NCBI GenBank assembly: GCA_023846275.1
Contig: CM043868.1
Coordinates: forward strand, 18,075,755-18,139,754
DNA length: 64,000 nucleotides
Origin: Vanilla planifolia
Taxonomy: Eukaryota > Streptophyta > Magnoliopsida > Asparagales > Orchidaceae
Direction of reading: 5' to 3'
The notes under the pieces were generated by a model, which saw only the letters and a list, made by a program, of their open reading frames with translations, made no database searches and was not told the DNA's origin. A program made the translations under genes and the position numbers. Shown here piece by piece: positions 13,601-23,660 of the stretch; position 1 is the first letter of the stretch; every line of letters begins with the position of its first letter.

Positions 13601-16600
13601 TATAGACCTAAAAGTGCTATTATCATAATGGGGAGCAATGGAGAGTGGCTCTGAGACATAACTTCATGGCAAAGTATATCATTGAATTTTTTGATTATCT
13701 TAAAAAATATGAGGGAGAAGAAAGTGAGAGGACCTTCGTTTAGCAATTTCATTAGCTTGAGGTCAAACACCAATAAAGAAATTTCCTAAAAAAGAGCTTA
13801 CACTCTCATTCTAATTATAAGAAGGTTGGGGATATTGAGTGTTCCCTTACCACTATCACTCTAGACCTTTTCCGCTCATTTTATGACCATCCCAAATGTT
13901 CTTATACTTATAACCACTACTAATTTTATACCTTCTCTATGTCTATTCTTGTTGTACTTTCTATGATTAAGACCTTAATATTCTTCGATTTTCGTTAACA
14001 TCTGCCTCCACATCAATAGGTGAGCCTTTTTCATCAACTTAATTGCTTGTGGATTTTGTTCCTTCTCTCGATGTTTTGTACACATCCCTTGATGATTCTT
14101 GTCATGATTGCATGATAACACTGAGTTCCACACAATGAGAGCTTGCTGAGAAGGAAGAAGAGGTTTACTTAGAAAACCATTCAAACACTCCAAGTATTGA
14201 GCATCCCACCAAACCACTTATTATGAATCTTTCTTTTGAGGGTTTCCACTTTACCTCCTTATGTCATTTCTTTCAAGTCTTTTCCTACCATGGAATGCAT
14301 CACTCCAAAAATCTATTTTGGATATTGTGGACCCACTCCATGAGGGTTTTGAATTCATTGCCTTAGAGGATTGTATAGCCTCTTTGGAAACTATACACTT
14401 GATGAACACCACATGCACTTCACCATTGATAATGCTTGTTTCCATCCCTTTTCTACTTCAAATGGACCTACCTAAGCCACTAGAGCTAAATCCAACCTCC
14501 ATTATGATGAAGCATATTGATTTGTTTCTCTTCTTTTATTTTAAATGACCTTATGTGTAACTCCCTTCATTTAATAGTTATATTTTGTTGATTTTAATAA
14601 AGGAAAACCTAGAGGTTATTGTTCCCATGACAAGAGACTTTTTGAAGATAGCAAGGACTATTCATTGTCTTGACCTATTGAACACCTTGACCACTCATTT
14701 GAGTTGTTCGATGTCCTACACATTGAAATGTTTCTTGTTAAATATATAGTCTACCAATTTCCATATAGCTTTTGTACTACTTTTTTGGTCTCTAGTTCAG
14801 ACCAACTTTCTTATAGTTTTTGACTCTCCTAGTTTAGAAAGATCTATGCATAGACCTAAACTGCATAAAGAAATTTTGTTTCTTCCATTTAAGAAGAAAA
14901 AAAGAAGACCCAATGCCTCAAACAAGACAAACTTCTTTATCACCACCATAGACTACAAATGACAAATATTTTTGTGATGACTTGATGAATGTTTTAAACA
15001 TTTTTTTCTTACAATAAATTGAGTTTTTTGCTTCATTTTCTGAATAAGCCAATTTACTCAAGACGTTGCTTTGTGTTTTTTTTTAAGTTTTCATATGAAT
15101 TTTGATGAATTTGACTTTATTCTGCACAATTTTGTGTTTGAATTCCCCAATTTTTTTATACAAAAAACCATACATCATTACATAAAACAAAACAAAGTAA
15201 TCTAAATAATAATTGCAAGATCTGGATAAGCATGTCAAGATTTGTGCAAGATCTGGATGCAATTTGAAGATTGTGTTAGGGAAGCTAACCCATTTATAAC
15301 TTTCTAAAGGCAAAGACCAAAGGTGTATGTTATGAACTTGTTGTGTACCTATGGAATTAGTACTACTTGGTATTGAAAATCTTATGCCATACAAAAAGCA
15401 ACTTATGATTCCAAGTGAGTGGCTTTGAGCTTTTCCCCACCCTTGTGAATAAGTCATAACCACTTCATTTGCCCCATCTAGTAAGAGTAGAGAATAGGTG
15501 AACCATATTGCAAATGATCAAACTATGGTTATTTAAAGTTAGGCCTACTAGAGGTACATAGTGTAGTAGCGAGATTGGCCCAATTTTAAATAGATGTGGA
15601 TTACGACGAAGAAGTTGTAACACCCAAGCCTTCAAACCTTTGGAGTGTACTAAAGCTAGAACCCACTCTCAAAATCAAGTCCCTCCCACCACGAGAGATG
15701 TGGCATAGAAGAACTCATACAACATTATCAATCCACAATTTCTTATCTCCTACAGTAGCGATCATCCCGTTCATGGGTTAACTATGATTTCCCAAAAGTT
15801 ATATATTTTCTCTGGGTCGATTCCAAATGATGGTGTGACAACAACTCACTAATGGATAATTGGAGGTTGACCATCCTGTGCGGTTCACTAATCGCATGGG
15901 ACAATCCACTATAGATTTTTAAACTTTTTCTATTTTTTATTTATTTTCACTCTTTTAGTTACTTTTAAGTCCCATATCTAGTAAATGAACTCCTGATTTA
16001 TAAGCATACACAATAGGCTAATTTGGCAATTTTCTCCACATGCTCTTGAGTTATGAGGCTATCATTCCTTCATGAAGGATCTACATATAAACGACTATGG
16101 AGATTATGTAGACAATGTTGATGACTTATTTAAATTGTGAGTTCAACTTAAGTTTTCTATAAAGTGAGACCTGGATTTGCTTGAGAATGAGGATCCGATT
16201 GGTTAAGATATCAATAGTATCCCTAGAAGGATAGGTCAAGGACTAAAAAGGAAGAGCCCCATTCATTACTAACTTTAACAATCAATAACTCTCTCTAGAA
16301 TCTCTCAATAATTTTTTGTTTCCACATCGTTTCCCATATATTTCTCTTAGAATCTTAAAAGTTTTGCCAGATGATACCAAATGATCCTTGAATTGTCCTG
16401 CCCAACCATACATAATCATTTGTTGAGGTAAACCTTCTACATTAGAATATTTATTTAAACTGTCCCATCTTATAAGTAAAACAATACAAACCAATTTGTC
16501 TTTTTCCCAACCTAAAAGCTTACATCTCTTTAAGCTCCCCTAATTATAAGAATAGCCCTCTCACCGATGCACCAATCTTCAATCCCTAGATTATCATCTA

Positions 16601-19600
16601 TATGTAGTTTTGCTTTATTGAATTTTTGATAAATTACTACAAATAAATGAACAAAATTTTGACGATTTCTCAATCCAACACTTATCTTATGTCAACAAGC
16701 CAACAGTTGTTTTAGTTTGAAGCAATTTAGCTTTTTATAGGTCCTTTATGGATTTTGGTGCGTTCACTTGATGTAAACAACTGAATGTTTCTTCAAGCTA
16801 AGCCATTAAATTCAAATAACATTTTGCATAGCATCTAACAAACCTTGCATAAACATATTTTCTTACATCACCCCAATAAAGTAACAAATGACATTGTGAT
16901 ATATTGGTTATTTAAATCATTTATTTTTGTGAGACACGTAGAGTATACCCTTACCATTAGATATGATGCTTACTTATAATTAGCAATGGTAATTCATGTG
17001 AGATCCATGTTACATAACATTATTACATCATGACTATCAACTTTGTAATAGTCAATGACAGCCTTCTATTATGCAATTAGCTAATTGAGTCAATGAGCCA
17101 TTAGAGTGATCATTCTTCTATTTCAAGTTAATAACATCCTTTATTTTAGGATGACTATAATATATCGTTAGAATGATTATATTATACATGAGCCAAATTG
17201 AGTAGATAGTGAGGTGCATGATTTACACACACACATATATATATATTGAAGTGTTGATACAGACTCACTCTAGTTTTGATATTATAAGTATAGTTGTGGA
17301 TTATATAAGCAACTTGGTAAGTTGACATGATTAATTTATTTAAGTAATTGTAAATACTATTTGACAATTTGATGTATACCTTATTTTTCTCATTCATGAA
17401 CTTTAAGGATGCCAAATACCATACACATGTTTTCTGTTTTATTTTAATTAGATGGATGGGAAATGAACCTATAATTATATAGAAATTGTTATTATGTATT
17501 CTATAAATTTATAACATTTTCTTGTGCACATTGATGCTGAAATCCTTTTCACTTATGTTTTAGCTATTGGTTTACTTTGTAAACTTAAACATTACTTTAT
17601 CAATTTTTTTCTAATCCAACTAGCATGATTCATGGATGACAATAGACCATCTATTGGTTTATCTTGTTACTTTTAGATTTAGCTTATGAATAGTATTAGT
17701 TTGATAACAAGTACTTTTCCTTTTGAATAAACATAGGATAGTTTCGCTTTTATGATCAATTATATATATATATATATATATATATGCATCATTTTATTTT
17801 ATAATACAAAATCAAAATACTTTATCTTTATTCCTAACTCATGTTATGTGGATTGCAGGAAAGTTTCTCTTTACCATATCTAGGTTGCTAGAATGCACCA
17901 TCCCCTAAGCCTGGGTTGTGACAAATAATAGGTCAACATTTTGCAATTGAAGTAGAGAAGAAGCTATGTGTGAGTAGAAACAGAATTTTAGTTGCTAAAC
18001 TTTCATAATTGACTGACATGCAACAAGCAGATCCATGCAGTGGAATGGATGTTAGCAATGACTAAAAAATAGCCATGCATGCCAAATAGAATTGGAGCTG
18101 TATTATAAGTAGTAAGTAGATGGAGGAGCTGAGAAGAAACCTCCCGAAGGGTAAATACCACCATAACTAGTGTGCTGTAGAGAAGACAGGCCCGTCCTCT
18201 TGCCCTTAAGTGAATATCCATTAAAGTCCAATATACAGAAGCAATTATTGTCAGTAGAAATCTCTTCCTTTTACAAGATGGGACTCAGAGTACTCCAACT
18301 AGAGTAATGGTCCAGAAAGCGAAGATAGAACTGTGAATACAATGTCAAAAACAGGCCAAAACATATCCATTACCAATAGCAATAGATTCAGTAACTTGAT
18401 TTGGCTTTAGTATGACGTTTTGAACCTCAGCCCAGGCACCAATTAATGTCAAGTATGTCATTGAGATTTACCAATCATAAGCTAAATGAAAGGTTGTTTC
18501 AGCAGTATTCAAAGTTGTCATGCTCAGAGCTGGTTTTTGCCATGTGACCAAAGCAATATGAATTTGGCATGCTACCTGATGCAAAACTGAAGGGATTCCA
18601 GTAGTTAAGGCAGTCCAGAAGAGCATTATTTGATTGAAGAATCCTTGTCCAAGGCATGGTCCATGACAGCAATAGGATTGGATGAAAGAAGAAGATTGAG
18701 TAATCTGAGAGACAATGAACTCATGTTTTTTTAAGAGAAGAGGGTTTAGACTGAATTTGAACCTTGTGTATCAACTTTGAAGGACAAGACCAATCTCACA
18801 TAAACTGTCATTAATCTCCCAAAAAGGAAGGTCGACAACGAGAAAAACTCCACGAGAAGGAAGTTGCGTCAAAGTTATCAATGCCATGTCATTACAAGGC
18901 CATGACATGATATAAAAAAGCAACAGAACCAAAAGTGTCATGAAAAGGGCCTAAACGGTGGTCACAAGTAACTTAAGAAGTTGGCCAAGGGAAGACACAA
19001 AATGGTGCTATTAGAGATAAAACTCATGCCACACAACTCATGAAACATGAATAATAACCTATATGATTAGAACTTAGGATTTTAATCACATTATTGTCAG
19101 TCCATAATGATAGAATTGTTTAAGGTTGGGGGTATCCCTATTGAATGATCTTGGTTTGTAATGTTACATGAATGCACCAAAATTCATTCAAATTTTGGAA
19201 AATCCTAGGAATCTCCAACAAATAATCTCAAGACATTGTATTAAAAAATTCTTAAATAGAAAATTCTCAACCAAAGAGATGTGAAGAAACTCCTTCATAA
19301 TAATCATTAGTATTCTCTCTCCTCCCCTATGTGGGAAGTTTCTTAAAAACCCCACTTGACTTGTGAGTGTTTCAATCTCTTCCACAAGAAGCTCGACAAT
19401 ACCACACTATTTTTGGTAAAACAATAAAGGAAAAACCCTAACCTAAAACTCAACCCTCAATCTGCTGTCATTGAGTTCAACTCTGAAGCATCAGGATGCA
19501 AAGGAGTCATATTTTTTTATCAAAGCATCTTTGGTCTTGTATGATGAAAACAAGATGAACTAGAAGCAATTGCTTGCTATGGAGACAAAATTGAGAATGA

Positions 19601-22600
19601 AAAAAAAAGAGTCATCAATAGCACATAAAAGACATTAAGCTAAAAGGTGGAGCAATAAAACCATGACTTTAAAACCTATTTTTAGCACTAATGCAGATAG
19701 TACTGATGTAGTAATCAACAATAGTAGAGACGCAAGAAGAAAGACTGAGAGAGATATCCTACCTGGGCCCGTGTTGCATTGTTGAGGTGAGAAGTTAGGA
19801 GTAATCTTAGCCTGCAACAATAAAGAGATGAAGATGATGATGGTTATAGGAGTCTAACCCCTTTGAATGATGAATTCTACCACCACTTGAGGTTAAGTCA
19901 AAGACTAATTTACCAACTAATGATAGAGAGGTGAAAACCAAGAAGTTGGATGCATAAATGGATTGGCATGAGATGTATTTTACCTCTACAGATGTATTTC
20001 CATTGACAATGTGTCATTCATTGACTTTAGCTCACAAGTTATTCAATGATGCAGTGGAACACATATATTTAAATGAGCATGACACAAGAAGTGTCATCAA
20101 ATAATTTTAAGAAGCCTTATCCACCACTAGTTCTACCCCATGGGCTACCTTGAGGAATTGTTCACTTTATGAGTGCAAGTGAAGCCAAAAACTATAGGCA
20201 TCATCAGAAACATTGGGAGTCAAAAAAATGTTATCAAAAAGTCAAGTGCAATGGCTTAGAATCGAATCCTAGTTAATCAAGGACCTAGTCTACAAAGATA
20301 AAATCATAGAGAGAAAAAAAAAATTCAATTGAGTTAATAAGAAAATTAAAATGAAGATTTTCAACTATGACAAAAATTAGAGTTTTTGTTAAATATCTTA
20401 TTGAACACACATTGCATTTATATAAATTTTGGATATTGGGAAAATCATCATCTATTCAGAAGAAGCAAAGCTTCTACAATAATGGAAAAAAAATGGAAAT
20501 TGAATAGAGGAGATAATAATGGCCCTTTCATCTAACTTAATAGTAAATGATTAGCTTTAATTCAAATAATATCAGGATTTAATTCACCAAATGAAAGACT
20601 TACAAGTCGTGAAACAATTGCAAGAGAAACAACAAAAAGAATATCATAGATTAGTAACTCATATTCAAATTGTTATATCCAAAATAAGTAGTTGACACAA
20701 TCCATCGATGTAAAAATGGTGAGAAATGTTAAAAGTGCTAGAAAAAGCTATGGTTAAAAATAGGATAAGAAGAGCAAGAACAAACTTTGTCTAGTTGTCT
20801 ATCTAATACCATATGAAAATTACAACCATGTAAATAATTCATAGAAGAAAGGACAATAATCAACACACTTCAAAATAAAGAATAAACTCAACATGATCAC
20901 TTGGCCTATTAATGAATATATAAAGGCTTAGAGCCAATATAAGATCAGCATTTGTTGATTAGTTACAAGTTCAACAATGAGTTCACCAAAGTAATGCTAT
21001 AGAGTATACCTAAATTTTTTTAGTGAAGTACTGGCCTACTACTGACGGTGGATCCTTTAATATTATGGATTGTTTAATTACCATGCAAATGATAATAAAC
21101 AAATAAAAATGTCTCAATAGCATGGACTTCACCAATTTATATTTTATTATAGTCTTTTTATCAAGTTTATCAATTTGACATGAATAAAATGTTGAAGATG
21201 AATAATTAATATACTATTGTTCATAGCAATCTTTGGAAAGATTTTTTTCTTAAAAAGCAATGATATGCTTAGAAATTCTGATAGATACATTAAACATGGA
21301 TAATTAATATGCTTAAAGACAAATTAAACCTGAGACATAATGTGCAGACAAAGAAAGATAGAGATGAATGAGATTCCTAAAAAGGTTATGTATCAACATA
21401 TAATCCTTATATATATCATGTGAAGAACATAGCATTCCAAACAAGCAAAACCTTAATCTCCTCGCGTGTTCCCTTATGTAGGGTCTCAAGAGCTGCAATC
21501 CTTGATAGATACTTCTCTTCACGCACTTTCATTAGGTTGTTTTGCTGAAGATGAAAACATAGTAGCAAGATTATTTTTATTTATAAAGTGAAGGAGCATC
21601 ACAGTTTCATGGACTTACATGTCTGATATGCTCTGCCTGAGTTGTTATGCGTCTTTCGATTTCTTGCACTACAATTTTCAACAGGCAAGCTACACGCTAG
21701 GGCACAATGAAGGAAGCCATAATTGTAACTTTCAGAGATGGGCTAATGCAGTTAGAATTTTAAATTTTTTCAAAAGATTTAGTTTTAGAATACAGAAAAA
21801 GGAAAGATTATTTAACCATGGAATTACATACCTGAGGTAATTCCTCATTTTTCCTCTCAATGCTTTCATCAAGAATCCCATTGGCAACACGTAGAAGTAA
21901 TTGAGTTGGAGCATTCTGCAGGCAACAGTGCTAGGAGTAATCTTCAAAAACTGCTACTAAAACAATCTACATTTTCTTAGAACAAGAGACAGAAACTACA
22001 TTTTTTCTGTAATTGAAAACTGAAGCTTACATTTAAACTATCTGACTTGATCATTTCAGAAATTTTAGAAGCAGGAAGTTCACAATATTGCCCCGGTTTT
22101 AGATGGAAAAACTCATGAAACTTGTGTCCAGAATGGCAGGATGTGGCACTAGTTGAATCTATGAATTATGGGAAAGATATTTTAATAAGCCACAAATTAC
22201 AAAGCAGCCGTGCTGAAGTTGAACGTAATAACATATATAACAGTTGAATCTTGTTTTTAAGGAAGTGCTGCTAACATGTAATACATGACTTTACACGCCA
22301 AAAACTATGATAGTACCTGGGTAAACAAGACTTCTAGATGTTCGCTGGAATCTCACTTCTGCAAAGTTCAACTGTTTGTTATCCCCGAAGACCGGAGAGC
22401 TACGAGTTCCATCAGCCAGCGAATCATTCATATCTTCATTATCCCTCCATCTACTGATCTGCAAGCTTCTACTCCTAGGAAGTGAAATCCCTATCCTGTC
22501 TTTCCGAACAGCGGAACCTAAGTAACTTCGAATGGAGAAAAGGCATTCCACAACAGCAGAGAGGTTTCCCTAGAACAAGAGAAGTAAAAATGAATACATT

Positions 22601-23159
22601 TTAATCCCTGAAGTTTGGACGCATTTGATGAACTCATAGCTCCCGACATTCACAATATGCAGTTTTCGTGTGTCAATTTACCTTATCCAGGTCATTTAGA
22701 TCGAAAGTCGGAAGCCCCAATCGATGGACAACCGACAAAAATTTCTCCACATTCTCAAGTCGCCTCTCCGGGTAAATAAAACCACCATTTGGCGTCTGAA
22801 ACATAAGCTCAAATAAGTATGGGTTTCAGAAAGATACGGCAAACGCAGCTCAGCCCTCGAGAACAGATGATTACAAATGGCAGCTCAACCTCGTCCACAG
22901 CACCAAGATTCAACCTCCTAAGAATGCCATTGAAGACAGAACCATCGAAAAGTTGCATCCTGAGCTCCAATTCTGACTCCTCCGAGGGAAGATTAAGTTC
23001 CGGGAACAAACTGTTCAACCACGCGACTACTACTCTCCTTTTTGCTGAACAGCATAAGAAATTTTTTTAAAAAAAAATCCTAGAAAAGTTAGGATATTTA
23101 TAAGGAAAGTATGCGAAATTTTCAATACCATGATCGACTTCGAGATTTAACCTTCCCAT
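1554..23159 (-). CDS. Kinesin-14 motor protein with N-terminal calponin-homology domain (18 exons, 995 aa)
   Basis: Microtubule motor of the plant kinesin-14 class; family knowledge predicts minus-end-directed movement, and the CH domain may bind actin or microtubules. Exons read on the minus strand: 23159-23129, 23044-22890, 22795-22682, 22569-22317, 22158-22031, 21915-21832, 21696-21619, 21544-21452, 4682-4350, 4285-4204, 4048-3953, 3864-3685, 3548-3442, 3365-3190, 2991-2827, 2753-2500, 2385-2222, 2048-1554. All phases agree and the total is 2988 nt with one terminal stop. CH domain is at about residues 11-125, coiled coil about 225-480, and motor about 484-815. The P-loop GQTGSGKT is near 568-575, switch [10 protein letters not shown] near 684-692 and switch II DLAGSE near 717-722. 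The ATG at 23159 is the first after an in-frame TGA at 23370. The tail (about 165 aa) is acidic and serine-rich. The exon 9 start is uncertain (4682 or 4691), and a small exon may be missing before it. Confidence 0.93.
2992..3189 (-). other. U12-type AT-AC intron in the kinesin motor domain
   Basis: On the minus strand the upstream exon reads through GGA AAG AG and then ATATCCTTG, which matches the minor-spliceosome donor consensus ATATCCTT. The next exon begins G CTC GGG ATT ATG, immediately after TACCTAACATACTCAC. That stretch contains a branch-point-like ACCTAAC about nine bases before an AC terminus. No AG lies at the required exon start, so a GT-AG intron cannot restore the frame here. 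Joining AG to G gives arginine and continues the expected kinesin sequence (YNEQVRDLL...KRLGIMS). The intron is 198 nt long, phase 2. Confidence 0.85.
5400..7617 (+). repeat. 5' LTR of the old gypsy element (approximate)
   Basis: It is homologous to 9.73-10.64 kb followed by 16.87-17.92 kb, together about 1.96 kb. Alignment is clear over about 5.46-6.6 kb (shared blocks such as TTAGATCTGACTCA against TTTGATCTGATTCA, and TTGATTTATTTAAGCTATTG against TTAATTTATTTAAGTAATTG). It is weak from 6.6 kb to the inferred end, where AAGCCTAGAGGATGTTAGCCA resembles AAGCCTGGGTTGTGACA. The left edge is not defined. Confidence 0.55.
7634..7650 (+). other. Primer binding site of the old gypsy element
   Basis: TTGGATACAGAGCAACT resembles the initiator-methionine tRNA primer binding site TGGTATCAGAGC followed by AACT. 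It lies just after the inferred end of the 5' LTR and upstream of the RT remnants, as expected for a plus-strand element. Confidence 0.5.
8700..9502 (+). pseudogene. Decayed gypsy reverse transcriptase and integrase C-terminus
   Basis: The translation over 8700-9220 is broken by several stops and frame changes. It still shows the order of Ty3/gypsy RT blocks: a [22 protein letters not shown] segment, a FSKIDL-like block, and [17 protein letters not shown]. From 9254 the frame encodes [20 protein letters not shown] followed by [13 protein letters not shown], which matches the C-terminal integrase region of gypsy elements just before the LTR. RNase H and the integrase catalytic core are missing, so a large internal deletion has occurred. 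Not functional. Confidence 0.75.
9730..10640 (+). repeat. 3' LTR of the old gypsy element, left part
   Basis: Direct repeat of about 5.40-6.0 kb, cut at about 10640 where similarity to the 5' LTR stops. The matching continuation resumes at about 16.88 kb with ACAAATGACATTGTG against TAAATGACACATTGG. Confidence 0.65.
10641..12031 (+). repeat. Left LTR of the nested element
   Basis: Begins TGTGGTGCATC and ends near GTAGCA. It matches 15616-16870 through many blocks, for example CAATGTTGATGACTTA, CCCAACCTGAAAGCTTACAT against CCCAACCTAAAAGCTTACAT, and TTTTGATGATTTCT against TTTTGACGATTTCT. Confidence 0.75.
12036..12050 (+). other. Primer binding site of the nested element
   Basis: TGGTATCAAAGAATG differs slightly from the methionine-tRNA primer binding site TGGTATCAGAGCATG and lies four bases after the left LTR. 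Confidence 0.6.
12051..15615 (+). other. Interior of the nested LTR element; no recognised gene
   Basis: AT-rich, especially 12.3-13.0 kb. Frames are short and full of stops, and no gag zinc knuckle, protease, RT or integrase motif was seen on either strand. The purine-rich GACGAAGAAG just before 15616 could be a weak polypurine tract. Confidence 0.4.
15616..16870 (+). repeat. Right LTR of the nested element
   Basis: Begins TGTAACACCC, a common start of plant gypsy LTRs, and ends TTACATCA. Homologous along its length to 10641-12031, with many substitutions and indels that point to an old insertion. Confidence 0.7.
16871..17922 (+). repeat. 3' LTR of the old gypsy element, right part
   Basis: Continues the alignment with the 5' LTR (6.0-6.6 kb) after the nested insertion. 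Shared blocks include ATTATAAGTATAGTTGTGGAT against TATGGTTATAGATTAT contexts and TTATTTAAGTAATTGTAAATA. It ends CCTGGGTTGTGACA. Confidence 0.6.
17761..17785. repeat. (TA)n microsatellite
   Basis: Uninterrupted TA dinucleotides inside the right part of the old LTR. Confidence 0.95.
17923..20799. other. Intron DNA with unidentified repeat debris
   Basis: No exon or clear protein motif found on either strand. The mixed composition and the adjacent primer-binding-like motif at 20802 suggest remains of a minus-strand LTR element, but I could not recognise gag or pol. Confidence 0.3.
20802..20977 (-). mobile_element. Possible copia-like LTR and primer binding site (minus strand)
   Basis: On the minus strand a sequence beginning TGTTGAACTTG (20977) contains TTATATATTC, a TATA-like element, and ends ATTTTCA. 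Two bases later comes TGGTATTAGA, nearly the methionine-tRNA primer binding site. This is the layout of a short copia LTR of about 165 bp. No partner LTR or coding region was recognised, so the call is tentative. Confidence 0.35.
21452..23159 (-). CDS. Kinesin-14 exons 1-8: CH domain and start of coiled coil
   Basis: This is the 5' block of the kinesin gene. Exons 1-4 encode the CH domain, with the stretch [20 protein letters not shown] followed by an acidic [13 protein letters not shown] helix and [15 protein letters not shown]. Exon 4 adds a basic, serine-rich linker. Exon 5 carries the [19 protein letters not shown] segment found in this plant subfamily. Exons 6-8 encode [35 protein letters not shown] and [13 protein letters not shown], which form the first coiled coil. 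Every intron here has GT-AG ends. For exon 7 the acceptor must be the AG just before CGT GTA GCT at 21696, because the next AG downstream opens a stop in frame. Upstream of the ATG the sequence to about 23.65 kb is GC-richer than the surroundings and probably holds the 5' UTR and promoter. Confidence 0.9.
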
Positions 23160-23660
23160 GTAATCTTCAGCCAGGATTTCTTCTGCGTCAGCTCTAAAGA
23201 GGAAAATCGCGGCTCTTCGAGAATGAAATGCAGCGCTATAGGAATCTTTTGCAAGATAAGCTTCGGTAATTGTGCATCTAAAAATGGGGATACGGAAGGA
23301 ATCACGGAGATGGAGAGCAACGCCTTTGCTCCTTCGGATTCTGAGAGAGGAACAACGCTGGAGACTCCCTCAGGTGGAGAGAAACCTGAAGAGGGAAGAG
23401 GTGGAGAGGAGAATGCGGAAGGGTTTTGAGATTCGAGGAGACGCGAAAACCTCCAACACGGGTGACTTCAACGGTAGAATCTCTTTCCCGGCATTGCTTC
23501 TCGATTTGTCGATTTAACATTCGTAACCGCTGGGGAAGGCGTTGGAGAAAAGACTGCGTTGATATGCATGTAGTTGCAGCCGGTTATCGAGTTCGCAACG
23601 GCCGTCCAACAGGGACTCCGTGTGGATGGTTTTTATCAGCGTTTCGTTGTTAGTTTTAAA
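23160..23660 (-). promoter_or_regulatory. Probable 5' UTR and promoter region of the kinesin gene
   Basis: This roughly 500-bp stretch just upstream of the kinesin ATG is clearly richer in G and C than the surrounding DNA. On the gene's strand it contains pyrimidine-rich tracts typical of plant 5' leaders. The kinesin frame is open upstream to a TGA at 23370-23372 but has no other ATG. The overlapping short open frames on both strands have no family features. No clear TATA box was identified. Confidence 0.45.

Larger units (their letters stand above)
10641..16870 (+). mobile_element. Nested LTR retroelement without recognisable polymerase
   Basis: Two diverged direct repeats of about 1.25-1.4 kb (10641-12031 and 15616-16870) flank a roughly 3.6 kb interior. 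A primer-binding-like TGGTATCAAAGAATG (12036-12050) follows the left repeat. The element sits inside the 3' LTR of the older gypsy element, so it inserted later. I found no protease, RT or integrase signature in 12.05-15.6 kb. The longest open stretches (for example 14261-14548 plus, 15083-15463 minus) look fortuitous. It is therefore probably a non-autonomous large LTR element, or one decayed beyond recognition. No clean target duplication is visible. Confidence 0.7.
5400..17922 (+). mobile_element. Old Ty3/gypsy LTR retrotransposon, interrupted by a nested element
   Basis: Diverged direct repeats mark its LTRs. The segment 5.46-6.0 kb matches 9.77-10.64 kb; for example both hold a GATCCTAT block, a TTTGATCT-to-TTTGATTTA segment and GGTTATTTGATTTA. 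The segment 6.0-6.6 kb matches 16.88-17.42 kb. The 3' LTR is therefore split by the element at 10641-16870. The right end TGGGTTGTGACA at 17922 is a typical gypsy LTR terminus. A primer-binding-like TTGGATACAGAGCAACT lies near 7634-7650, after the inferred end of the 5' LTR at about 7617. The internal region is only about 2.1 kb and holds broken RT and integrase remnants. Outer boundaries are approximate. Confidence 0.7.
4683..21451 (-). other. Giant intron 8 of the kinesin gene (about 16.8 kb)
   Basis: It separates exon 8 (ending GAGATTAAG then gt at 21451) from exon 9 (beginning AGCAAAATTGGG at 4682, or nine bases further upstream). The sequence inside is mostly LTR-retrotransposon debris at 5.4-17.9 kb plus about 3.5 kb of undefined AT-rich DNA at 17.9-21.4 kb. 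All other introns of this gene are 69 to a few hundred bases. Related plant proteins, as I recall them, have about a dozen more residues at this junction, so a microexon may hide within it; I did not find it. Confidence 0.8.

Noticed and set aside
14251..15463. Open frames of 60-126 codons inside the nested LTR element
   Set aside because: No gag, pol or host-gene motif, and frames on both strands overlap.
22285..23653. Plus-strand open frames opposite kinesin exons 2-4 and the promoter
   Set aside because: They mirror the kinesin exons, whose CH-domain reading and splice phases are convincing.
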